Source: Tannerellaceae bacterium
GTDB lineage: Bacteria > Bacteroidota > Bacteroidia > Bacteroidales > Tannerellaceae
Direction of reading: 5' to 3'
NCBI GenBank assembly: GCA_031288175.1
Contig: JAITRW010000005.1
Coordinates: forward strand, 1-32,002
Length of the DNA: 32,002 bases
The notes beneath the pieces are model-generated. The model did no database searches, was not told the DNA's origin, and saw only the letters and a list, made by a program, of their open reading frames with translations. This document shows positions 25,664 through 32,002 of the stretch, piece by piece. Both the position numbers and the translations under genes were made by a program. Positions within the stretch are counted from its first letter, which is position 1. Every line of letters starts with the position of its first letter.

Positions 25664-27943
25664 CTATTTTGTCCCAAACCGGGAAAAATCAATTTCTTTA
25701 TGCGTTTTATCGTACCCTCCGAATTTGAACGTAAACGAAAGCGATACGGCTCTTCCATCGGGAATTATATCCATCCTCAGGTCTTGTGCTTTGTATTTCA
25801 TAATCATATCGGGAGTCCACTTATTGAGCAGATCGGAACCTTTCAACCTTAGCTCTGCCATATCGTGAAAAAACATCCATTTCAGTCCCGTATCCAGATT
25901 CCACAGTGCGGTAAGTTCGCCTGGCCCTTGAATGTTTTTTGAGATATATGCACCGTTTATTTCCATTTTAATATTGGGGTTTGACGATATATTAATCGTA
26001 TTGTCCAATCGTGCATAAAACACAACGTTCTCTTTATCAAATGAAATATCGTGGAAATGGGAACTCTTTACCCTATCATAAAAACCGGTCAGTGTAAGCC
26101 GTGTATCTACAACCTGTCTGGCTTTGAGTGGAATGATAAGGTTTAAACCTGCTGTTTGCTTGTAATCCAGATTCAACGTCTTGTATATAAGAATCAGTCT
26201 GTCCTGCGCCTGATAAGGTAACTGCACCGAATATTCATCCATATAATTATAAAATGCCGTCAAGATATACTTACTGTTAAGTATATAGTTTAACTGCCCC
26301 GAATAGTTTCGGTAAGGTTTCAATGAAAGATTGCCGTGGATCTCGCTATATCCGTTCAAATAACTTACCGCTCCGTGCATTTCCCAGTAGGTAGGATATA
26401 TCTTGTCGGACGAGAAGGACAGTTGCATGATTTGTGAAGGCGAAACAAAATACGTCATCTCCATCGCAGGGAATACCGTCCACTCCTTAAAATCAATAAG
26501 TCTGTAATATTCTCCCGTAACCGATGCGCTGACAGATAGTTTATTCCCTATTTGTTTCTTGAAACCTGCATATGCATTTGCCGTATGTTCTATCAATTGG
26601 TTATCCGTGTTCGATCCCACGTCAGAAGCCAAATTATAAATCTGGAAACTCCTGTCGGTTGCATACATATATTGCACACCATAGTTCAACGATCCTGACG
26701 GCAACGTATGGCTTTGGTCCGTAAAGAACCTGTAACGATGTATGGCCTGTTTTGCATCGGCTGTAAACGTACTTTCTTTGCCGGACTTTTTTTCGGAAAA
26801 AGACTGGTTGGTATGGGTTTTGTAAAATGTATATTCCATGCCCGCATTCATTCCGAATCCGGCAGAATAATCCATTAAAACATTGTGCATTTGTATGGGC
26901 GATTTATTTTCCTTATGATTGTCGGACAAGGAAAACGTACCGTCGGAAAATTCGTTATTATCTACGTTATTTGTTATCTGCGATGTATACGTAAGATTCA
27001 AGTGATCCTTTTCCGTCAATTTGTAATCCATTCCAAGCCGGATAGAATAATTATCAGACTTTCGATTTCCTTTGTTAGACTGCTCTATATGATTTACGGT
27101 TCCTTCATACCGATGCTTGGAATCAATCTCTACTCCGCTTCTTTCTTTTGCGCGGTTAAAAGTGTAATTGACATCAAGAGTTACCTTCGATGTGGGTATT
27201 AGAAGTGAAATACCTTCCGTATAATTGGCATAGTATTTTTGCGTATATACTGTATTTACTTGCCCTTGCGGGGAATTCTCGCCATTATTACCTTTTAAAA
27301 CCAGATTAATGGCAGCGCCGCGCACATGATATTCAGGGGGAGCGCTATACATGATTTCTGCGCTTTGAATCATTGCGGCAGGATACATTTTAAGTGCCGC
27401 CATCAGATTTTCATTTGGCATCGAAGTAACCTGCCCGTTAATAATTACGGTTACGGCGGCAGTGCCGGCAAGGGAGAGTGCTCCATTCTGTTCCCGTACT
27501 CCCGGCAGGCGAAGTATAGATTCATATGCGTTGCTTACCGTTGTACCGGAAAGCAGCAAAGCCATATCATAGGTTATCCGGCCGTCAACCAGTCTGACAA
27601 CCGGCTTTTCTCTCTCTATGACAACTGCTCCGAGCTCATTTTCTTTTTCTATCAATTTAACGGTAATATCATATTCGCCGGAATAATTCTTCTCATACGT
27701 CTCGTACTGTACGTGTTGAATCACCAAACGGTAGTCCTCCTGATTGACTGACAAGATGAAATGTCCTGTCGAATCCGTGCACGTAGAATTTATGTACAGC
27801 GAATCCGCCGTTTGCAACACGATTGTGGCGTATTCAACCGGTTTATTGTCCCTGTCAACTGCCTTTCCGTGTATTGTTTGTGCATTAGCTGTCAGTAAAC
27901 CTGCCGCTGTTGCCAATACCATGCATATAATTGTACTTTTCAC
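25664..27943 (-). CDS. TonB-receptor-like outer-membrane barrel protein (CarboxypepD_reg plus OMP_b-brl_3 type)
   Basis: This 759-residue protein has a signal peptide (MKSTIICMVLATAAGLLTANAQ), a carboxypeptidase-regulatory-like domain (about 23-105, IHGKAVDRDNKPVEYATIVL), and a plug-like part (about 115-215, YESILRLPGVREQNG and VTVIINGQ). A long barrel ends VSLSFTFKFGGYDKTHKEIDFSRFGTK. It fits the Bacteroidetes outer-membrane beta-barrel family often found near peptide-natural-product genes. It probably leads the radical SAM/exporter unit, though a 126-base gap with an inverted repeat separates it from the next gene. Its composition is less AT-rich than the genes downstream. Its ligand is unknown; import or sensing of a peptide is possible. 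Confidence 0.88.
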   Translation of the reverse strand: MKSTIICMVLATAAGLLTANAQTIHGKAVDRDNKPVEYATIVLQTADSLYINSTCTDSTGHFILSVNQEDYRLVIQHVQYETYEKNYSGEYDITVKLIEKENELGAVVIEREKPVVRLVDGRITYDMALLLSGTTVSNAYESILRLPGVREQNGALSLAGTAAVTVIINGQVTSMPNENLMAALKMYPAAMIQSAEIMYSAPPEYHVRGAAINLVLKGNNGENSPQGQVNTVYTQKYYANYTEGISLLIPTSKVTLDVNYTFNRAKERSGVEIDSKHRYEGTVNHIEQSNKGNRKSDNYSIRLGMDYKLTEKDHLNLTYTSQITNNVDNNEFSDGTFSLSDNHKENKSPIQMHNVLMDYSAGFGMNAGMEYTFYKTHTNQSFSEKKSGKESTFTADAKQAIHRYRFFTDQSHTLPSGSLNYGVQYMYATDRSFQIYNLASDVGSNTDNQLIEHTANAYAGFKKQIGNKLSVSASVTGEYYRLIDFKEWTVFPAMEMTYFVSPSQIMQLSFSSDKIYPTYWEMHGAVSYLNGYSEIHGNLSLKPYRNYSGQLNYILNSKYILTAFYNYMDEYSVQLPYQAQDRLILIYKTLNLDYKQTAGLNLIIPLKARQVVDTRLTLTGFYDRVKSSHFHDISFDKENVVFYARLDNTINISSNPNIKMEINGAYISKNIQGPGELTALWNLDTGLKWMFFHDMAELRLKGSDLLNKWTPDMIMKYKAQDLRMDIIPDGRAVSLSFTFKFGGYDKTHKEIDFSRFGTK

Positions 27944-27965
27944 TTTTTTGTCTCAAATTTCGAAA

Positions 27966-27973
27966 CAAAGATA
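27966..27973 (-). promoter_or_regulatory. -7 element for the receptor-like gene
   Basis: The minus strand reads TATCTTTG, a full match, 22 bases before the ATG at 27943. The -33 element is not clear. Confidence 0.4.
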
Positions 27974-28044
27974 TTGTTTTGCATCGAAACGATCCTTGAA
28001 CAACCTGAAGAAAAATTCGAGACTGCATTTTTTTCTCCTCTTTT

Positions 28045-28075
28045 TTTGCCGTTCTAAAAACTCGTTATATATTTG
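28045..28075 (+). promoter_or_regulatory. Near-ideal Bacteroidetes promoter for the unrecognised gene
   Basis: TTTG (28045-28048), a 19-base spacer and TATATTTG (28068-28075) match the consensus at every defined position. The start codon at 28134 follows after a leader of about 50 bases. Confidence 0.75.
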
Positions 28076-28133
28076 CCGCATCGTTCGCTATTGAACGTGC
28101 TAACAATAGTATTAATTATAATTTCTATCCCTA

Positions 28134-29033
28134 ATGACACAAACTACTTTACCCGCCGAGAGTCTGTCCGATAGCGACAGCCTCAGCATTAACGACATTA
28201 CTAATGTCATCCCCGACGACATCATCGCTCTGTGTTCCCCTCGCGATCAAGTCATCCTCAGACTCAGGTTTCGCAAGGATATGGAGGACATCGCCCTCAA
28301 GCGCCGGAGGCAAAACGAAATCGAAAAAAGGTTCGCCGACAAGCTTGCCCTCGAGAATCGCAAATTTGACGAAACTCTCGCCTGGCAAAAACGCAAATTC
28401 GATGCCCAACTCGCCCGAGAAGCACGCCTCGATGCCAAACTCGCCCCTAAATCTGCTTCAATTCCTTCCTTAACGCAGGTTAGTCAAAGTGAGAAAAAGT
28501 TAGCCAATGTGAAACAGGAAGCGCCCGGACAAGATTCCGAAACCGACCAAGATACCGAGCCGGAACTTGAACCGCTAAAATTTCCCTCCGTCCTCATCCA
28601 CCACTTATACGACCTCGACGACAAGTCTCGCTACATCCTTAATGAACGAGGCGGGTGGAACCCTAACGTCTGTAATTTCCCCGACGAACCCTACCGCTGG
28701 ATCTGTAATTTCTGTTCTTCCCCAGATCCCCGAATCAGAGACATTTGCAAACAAGACTGCAAAGACGAGAAACCCGGCTTTCATCGCTTCGGCAGGCTTC
28801 CCTACGTCGGCGTCTGCTACAACACCCTCAACGACCTCTTCCCTACCCCAGAAAAACGCCAAAAAGCCAGAGACAAAACCATCAAGCTCCTCGCCGCATG
28901 GAAACGCCTCGACGAAGAAAAAGGGCGTCCTCACACCCTGCCACCTGCCGCTCGCCTCGCCGGTGTTCGCCTTGACCCCTCGACTAATACCCCCTCAACT
29001 AACACCCCTCCCGCTACTACCCCTCTGCCATAA
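28134..29033 (+). CDS. Unrecognised hydrophilic protein with coiled-coil N-half and Cys-rich C-half
   Basis: This 299-residue protein was not recognised. Residues about 40-105 are highly charged and likely coiled-coil, with a repeated pattern (ALENRKFDETLAWQKRKFDAQLAREARLDAKLA). An acidic linker follows (DSETDQDTEPELEPL). The second half holds WICNFCSSPDPRIRDICKQDC and a later Cys in YVGVCYNTL, which could bind metal. The end is a Thr/Pro repeat (STNTPSTNTPPATTP). There is no signal peptide, so it is likely cytoplasmic. Third codon positions are strikingly C-rich, unlike the AT-rich cluster to its left. A strong promoter precedes it and its last codons are copied downstream (29076, 29142, 29271). 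ATG 28134 is the first in frame after the promoter. Confidence 0.7.
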   Translation: MTQTTLPAESLSDSDSLSINDITNVIPDDIIALCSPRDQVILRLRFRKDMEDIALKRRRQNEIEKRFADKLALENRKFDETLAWQKRKFDAQLAREARLDAKLAPKSASIPSLTQVSQSEKKLANVKQEAPGQDSETDQDTEPELEPLKFPSVLIHHLYDLDDKSRYILNERGGWNPNVCNFPDEPYRWICNFCSSPDPRIRDICKQDCKDEKPGFHRFGRLPYVGVCYNTLNDLFPTPEKRQKARDKTIKLLAAWKRLDEEKGRPHTLPPAARLAGVRLDPSTNTPSTNTPPATTPLP

Positions 29034-29296
29034 AACGTAATTTAGAGACCTTTACACGTGGACACAATAATCCCCCCGCTACTACCTCTCTCTACCATAA
29101 GACGTAACTTAGAGATCTTTACACGTAGACACAATACTCCACCGCTACTACCTCTCTGCTATAAGACCGTAGGTGGCGGTGATTCTGTAGCCTGCATCAA
29201 CAACCACACGACTGGCTTAAAGCGTTCAACAGGGAGCATAGGCGGTGACTCTGTAGCCTGTATCAACAACCCGCTACTACCTCTCTGCTATAAGAC
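29011..29296 (+). repeat. Degenerate direct repeats derived from the 3' end of the upstream gene
   Basis: CCGCTACTAC(C/T)CCTCT-type units begin at 29011 (inside the gene's last codons), 29076, 29142 and 29271. The last two share an exact 26-base stretch. The first two continue in parallel for about 65 bases (CGTAA-TTAGAGA-CTTTACACGT-GACACAATA). A second 30-base element, GGCGGTGA(T/C)TCTGTAGCCTG, occurs at 29175-29204 and 29241-29270. The gene's terminal region appears to have been duplicated in steps, leaving an unstable non-coding repeat tract. A frame stays open across much of it (from 29058), but its product is only repeats. Confidence 0.8.
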
Positions 29297-29345
29297 CCGC
29301 CTTACGACGGCACCCAGCCTATTTTATTTTCATACCTTTACCCCA

Positions 29346-29535
29346 ATGAAGACGATTACCCCAATGAAGACGATTTACGCCCTCGCCTCTGTCGGCTCCA
29401 TCCTCACAGCCGGACTCGCTTACGCCGCCTTTCGCGGTCGCCTTCTTGGGCGCCATCGGCACCCTGCTTATCAAACGCAATGTGGCGCCTATCCTTGACA
29501 TCATCACCCTCATCAAGGGCCATAGGTCGCAATAA
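29346..29535 (+). pseudogene. Small membrane-protein remnant with a frameshift
   Basis: From ATG 29346 or 29364 the DNA encodes MKTIYALASVGSILTAGLAYAAFRG, a likely membrane segment. The frame then runs into a basic tail. In another frame the following bases encode VAFLGAIGTLLIKRNVAPIL then DIITLIKGHRSQ, ending at TAA 29533, which looks like the natural continuation. An 18-base direct repeat creates the two start codons. The intact protein would have about 60 residues and one or two membrane segments; a phage holin-like origin is possible but unproven. The rest of 29297-29627 shows no gene. Confidence 0.35.
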
Positions 29536-29627
29536 AAAACCTTGTTTGTTTAAAGTGACAACTTAACCCGAAATCCTTTCAATTAAATTATGCTTGAAAC
29601 TATTCGCAAGAAAACTCCTCGTAAAGC

Positions 29628-30470
29628 CTAATTATTACCTTTCAGTTGTTTACGTCGTTTGGTTTCAATTTTAGCGATATTCTCAACCGTAGGCAAATTC
29701 TCAGGCATGGTGCCGCCCAACTCTTTAATAGTTTGGCGAACCTTTACACCCACCTCATAATGCGTCCGATTAGCTTTCGCCTTCCCTTTTATTTCCTCAC
29801 GCCGTAATTTTTCCTCCGTTTGCGTAGCACGAAAAAGATTAGCTGCCAGCTCTGTACTCCCCATGTGATCAAGTATCTTTTGACTTTTTTTCAAGCATTT
29901 CCTTTCGTGTATCTCTTTTGCGCCTAAGCCCCCATAAAGCCCTTGATAGCCATGATTCTGAAATATCGCGAAATCACGAGATTCAATCACACCCGCACCT
30001 TTAGCGGCATCGGCAAGTTGTGTATTATGTTGAGCTAATTCTTCACGTAAGAACAACCGTTTCGCTTCTTCGGTAGTTAGTCGATTATAGTCCTCCATCT
30101 GTTTGATTTCGGCAATACGGGTCTGGACTGCGAAGTAGGTCTGTCCCAATGCTACAACTTCTTTACTTGGGTCTGCATTTTGCACGATCAGATAACAAGC
30201 ATAGCGGGATAGTTTCAGACTAACAACCTCACGTTTAGCACCTTTTCCGATCTCTATCATTTCGTTGAACTCAACGAAATGATGCTCGACTAACTGACCG
30301 CTATTCCTGCAAGATTCTTGCGCCTTGTTCACTACCAGCATAAAATTTCGAAGATCTGTGTAATCTAAAGCCTTGAACATGTCACGTGAGTTCCAAAATT
30401 CGACTCCAAATTCGTCCATCTTTTTTATCTGCTCAAAAATAGAAGATGGTGTTTTTGTCATGAACTTCAT
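29628..30470 (-). CDS. dinD: DinD-like DNA-damage-inducible protein (Bro-N domain)
   Basis: This 280-residue protein resembles DinD. The Bro-N-type region reads GVEFWNSRDMFKALDYTDLRNFMLVVNKAQESCRNSG, then SLKLSRYACYLIVQNADPSKEVVALGQTYFAVQTR. The C-terminal part has DFAIFQNHGYQGLYGGLGAKEIHERKCL and STELAANLFRATQTEEKLRREEIKGKA. E. coli DinD is SOS-induced and inhibits RecA-driven strand exchange. ATG 30470 is favoured; a GTG at 30494 overlapping the previous stop is an alternative. It lies last in the prophage-derived minus-strand set and was probably carried in by the phage. No SOS-box-like operator was identified. Confidence 0.92.
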   Translation of the reverse strand: MKFMTKTPSSIFEQIKKMDEFGVEFWNSRDMFKALDYTDLRNFMLVVNKAQESCRNSGQLVEHHFVEFNEMIEIGKGAKREVVSLKLSRYACYLIVQNADPSKEVVALGQTYFAVQTRIAEIKQMEDYNRLTTEEAKRLFLREELAQHNTQLADAAKGAGVIESRDFAIFQNHGYQGLYGGLGAKEIHERKCLKKSQKILDHMGSTELAANLFRATQTEEKLRREEIKGKAKANRTHYEVGVKVRQTIKELGGTMPENLPTVENIAKIETKRRKQLKGNN

Positions 30471-30490
30471 AAATATTCTATTTTTAACTA

Positions 30491-30670
30491 TCACTCGAAG
30501 TCGTCGGGAGAAATTTCATCATCGTCGTAATCTTCGTACAACTTGCCGTTTCTGTCCATGAGACCCATAGACATCAGCTTACGTTTGTAACCTTCGGGAT
30601 CGTTCTTCTCAAGGTCACGAAAGTACTTGTCACACTCTTCCAGTCCTTTTTTTACTTCCTCAAAAGTCAT
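30491..30670 (-). CDS. Small acidic protein coupled to the ADP-ribosyltransferase-like gene
   Basis: This 59-residue protein (MTFEEVKKGLEECDKYF ... YEDYDDDEISPDDFE) is strongly acidic at its C-terminus and has no signal peptide or membrane segment. Its ATG overlaps the stop of the upstream ADP-ribosyltransferase-like frame (ATGA), so the two are translationally coupled. No family was recognised. Position, small size and acidity would suit an immunity/antitoxin partner, but that is only inference; it could equally be a minor phage protein. Confidence 0.6.
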   Translation of the reverse strand: MTFEEVKKGLEECDKYFRDLEKNDPEGYKRKLMSMGLMDRNGKLYEDYDDDEISPDDFE

Positions 30671-31086
30671 AATTCAACTAATTTCAAATGAACTATATTC
30701 CCTTCATTCCTTTTACTGACAATCTTAAACCGCGTATTAGCTGTGAAGAGTACCTCTTGTTGGTTCTCAGGGTCAAAAATACCGTTCTTCTCGGATATCC
30801 TTGATATGTCCCGTCCCGTCTTCGAGGTAATCTCCATGAATACGCGGATCTCGTTATTCTTTGGGGCTTTACGCATAGAAAACTCTAACGCCGTCCTTGT
30901 ATCTCTACTTGTCGAGACGAAACGGTTATGGCATACGATCGTTCCCTCGTCCCCTGCAAAGGCCTTTTCAAACTCCTTACGCTTGATGATCATGCCCCTG
31001 TAGACCGCCCCTTCGTAAACCGGCAACTTCGATAGCCCCTGCTCAATCAAGGTAAGCTTGGCCTTGTTCAGAGGAGTGGTTGTTAC
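30667..31086 (-). pseudogene. ADP-ribosyltransferase-like domain, 5'-truncated (MuF-associated)
   Basis: The frame is open from 31086, after a stop, and encodes PLNKAKLTLIEQGLSKLPVY then EGAVYRGM, followed by FVSTSRDTRTALEFS and ENQQEVLF. These fit the three ADP-ribosyltransferase hallmarks: Arg in YRG, the STS motif, and a (Q/E)xE catalytic turn (here QQE). Such domains are often the C-terminal toxin part of phage head proteins of the MuF type. Here no ATG precedes the conserved start (TTG 31050 is the first alternative), and a MuF piece in another frame lies just upstream. The gene therefore appears to be the tail of a deleted MuF-toxin fusion, although all catalytic motifs of the domain remain. 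Confidence 0.7.
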
Positions 31087-31382
31087 TCAACACGATCCTG
31101 AACCCCGTAATGAGGGGATCTTGCTGGTAAGCTTCCCATTCGGACTGTCTGAGGGCCGCATTTATTTCCGTGCGGGCAAGACGCATCGCGTTGGCATAAG
31201 CGGACCTGTATACTCCCTGTCCCGGCTTGTATTGTTGAGCTGCTGTGTATCGTTTCGTGCCGTATCAAACTCGGGGATATCTTCACTCCTCGGCGGACAA
31301 ACAGCACTCCAAAGAGGTTTATCGCTGCAAAGCTCCGAAACGGCAATACGTTGTTCTCTACAATCTTCATACACTTCTACAT
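31043..31382 (-). pseudogene. Phage minor head (MuF-type) fragment, frame-disrupted
   Basis: In one frame (31264-31043) the DNA encodes YGTKRYTAAQQYKPGQGVYRS then AYANAMRLARTEINAALRQS and PLITGFRIVLSNNH, a clear piece of a MuF-type head morphogenesis protein, including its conserved Arg-Thr-Glu. Upstream of a TGA at 31267-31265 the open frame shifts (VCPPRSEDIPEFDTARND, 31374-31162). Downstream of SNNH the family's core is missing and the ADP-ribosyltransferase region begins in another frame. It directly follows the small terminase gene; the large terminase and portal genes expected between them are absent. This indicates deletion and decay of a prophage. Confidence 0.75.
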
Positions 31383-31383
31383 T

Positions 31384-31941
31384 TTATGGTTCCAATTTGC
31401 CCTTTAAATCCGCAATCTTAGCTTGCAACTCTTCGTCGGTGAGCGTCGCAAACAGGTCTTTTCCGTCCTTGCCGGTCAATTCGGTCTTTACAGGAGCATC
31501 GAAGCCAAGCATGCTACTGATGGCATCCAAGGCGCGTTGCTTGTCGAACAGCTTTATCTTGACCTCCGTACCGAACTTACCCTCCTTGGTGGATACTTCC
31601 TGAATGATAGCCTTCTGTTCTGGCGTCAAGCTATCGAAGTCTTTCAATGAGATCCAACCGTCCCGGAGTTGTCCGGCGTCGGCAAAGGCGATCTTCTCAT
31701 GCTCCTTCAACACCTTCAGTGCAGAGATTTCCGCCGTTTCGGACAGATTACGCTTCAATTGTTCAACTCTTCCCTGTATATTAGGTTTTGTTAGCAGTCT
31801 ACACCCCGTCACATTGGCAGACCTTTCCGCATAACCTGCTGATATAGCAGCTTTTGTCGCGTTGAGGAGGAGAACGTACTGATAACAGAAACGTTCTTCT
31901 TTGGCCGTCAACTTTACCTCTTTATTGCCGTTGGTTTCCAT
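31384..31941 (-). CDS. Phage terminase small subunit
   Basis: This 185-residue protein has LTAKEERFCYQYVLLLNATKAAISAGYAERSANVTGCRLLTKPNI and VEQLKRNL, the helix-turn-helix region of the Terminase_2 family that recognises phage DNA for packaging. A second part (GWISLKDFDSLTPEQKAIIQEVSTKEGKFGTEVKIKLFDKQRALDAISSMLGF) is common in siphovirus-type small terminases. It appears intact. Its usual partner, the large terminase, does not follow; a broken head-protein gene does. It is therefore a remnant of a prophage extending beyond the window's right edge. Confidence 0.92.
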   Translation of the reverse strand: METNGNKEVKLTAKEERFCYQYVLLLNATKAAISAGYAERSANVTGCRLLTKPNIQGRVEQLKRNLSETAEISALKVLKEHEKIAFADAGQLRDGWISLKDFDSLTPEQKAIIQEVSTKEGKFGTEVKIKLFDKQRALDAISSMLGFDAPVKTELTGKDGKDLFATLTDEELQAKIADLKGKLEP

Positions 31942-32002
31942 AATAACTGAAAGAATTGATCTGCATTTCCGCCTTCTCCTTACTGATAATCGACCGTATA
32001 AG
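31922..32002 (-). CDS. Possible C-terminal end of an upstream gene (partial)
   Basis: A frame open at the window edge encodes ...SIISKEKAEMQINSFSYYGNQRQ and stops at 31924-31922, overlapping the terminase start by about 20 bases. It may be the end of the preceding phage gene. It is too short to recognise, and another frame here is also open. Confidence 0.3.
   Translation of the reverse strand, partial: LIRSIISKEKAEMQINSFSYYGNQRQ

Noticed and set aside
29224-29236. Partial resemblance to the switch repeat (GTTCAACAGGGA)
   Set aside because: It matches only about 10 bases without the GAACT half or a partner in opposite orientation.
29011-29296. Regularly spaced repeats, considered as a CRISPR array
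   Set aside because: Units are degenerate, spacing is uneven, the intervening DNA is itself repeated, and no cas genes are nearby.
29058-29498. 146-codon frame with PLLPLCYKT and GGDSVACINN repeats
   Set aside because: It only translates the degenerate repeat tract and then the small membrane-protein remnant; the start is inside repeat DNA and no independent coding signal is seen.

Overview
The window looks like a chromosomal segment of a Bacteroidales bacterium (Tannerellaceae/Porphyromonadaceae-like; genus not assignable from sequence alone). Grounds: a SusC/SusD (RagA/RagB) outer-membrane pair, several Bacteroidetes-type outer-membrane barrels, a DUF4294-type protein, a fused aspartokinase/homoserine dehydrogenase, and repeated Bacteroidetes promoter elements (-33 TTTG, -7 TAnnTTTG). 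No rRNA, tRNA, CRISPR array or insertion sequence was recognised.

Layout: 1-553 holds the start of an outer-membrane barrel gene (-). 699-4425 holds a family 2 glycosyltransferase translationally coupled to an alkaline-phosphatase-superfamily protein (+), converging on a WcaC-like glycosyltransferase (-). 4515-5516 is a Fic protein. 5584-10209 is a susD/susC operon (-). Upstream of susC, 10251-10441 has the structure of an invertible promoter: two perfect 24-bp inverted repeats around 143 bp. To its right is a degenerate PriA-like gene (10528-12195), then rimM and a K+/H+ antiporter (-) and a DUF4294 gene (-). thrA (15113-17575) leads a + strand unit that continues without a gap into a fucosyltransferase-like gene and a GT-C-like membrane protein.

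Long G/C runs lie inside three surface-related genes: C10 in susD, G11 in the fucosyltransferase-like gene and G11 in the membrane protein. In the fucosyltransferase-like gene the run is out of register. A convincing C-terminus, ending three bases before the next gene, lies in another frame. With the invertible promoter this suggests two kinds of phase variation acting on surface glycan and glycan-uptake functions, although assembly error in the homopolymers cannot be excluded.

20312-27943 (-) is an AT-rich, probably acquired cluster: a TonB-receptor-like barrel, a B12-type radical SAM enzyme of the RiPP-maturase kind, a small barrel-like protein, a C39-peptidase ABC exporter and a very short HlyD-like protein. 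The exporter carries one frameshift and one amber codon, so export is probably lost, and no precursor peptide was found. 28134-29033 is an unrecognised gene with a near-ideal promoter and a 3' end repeated downstream. 29628-32002 (-) is a decayed prophage: small terminase, a broken MuF head protein joined to an ADP-ribosyltransferase-like domain, a coupled 59-residue acidic protein, and DinD.
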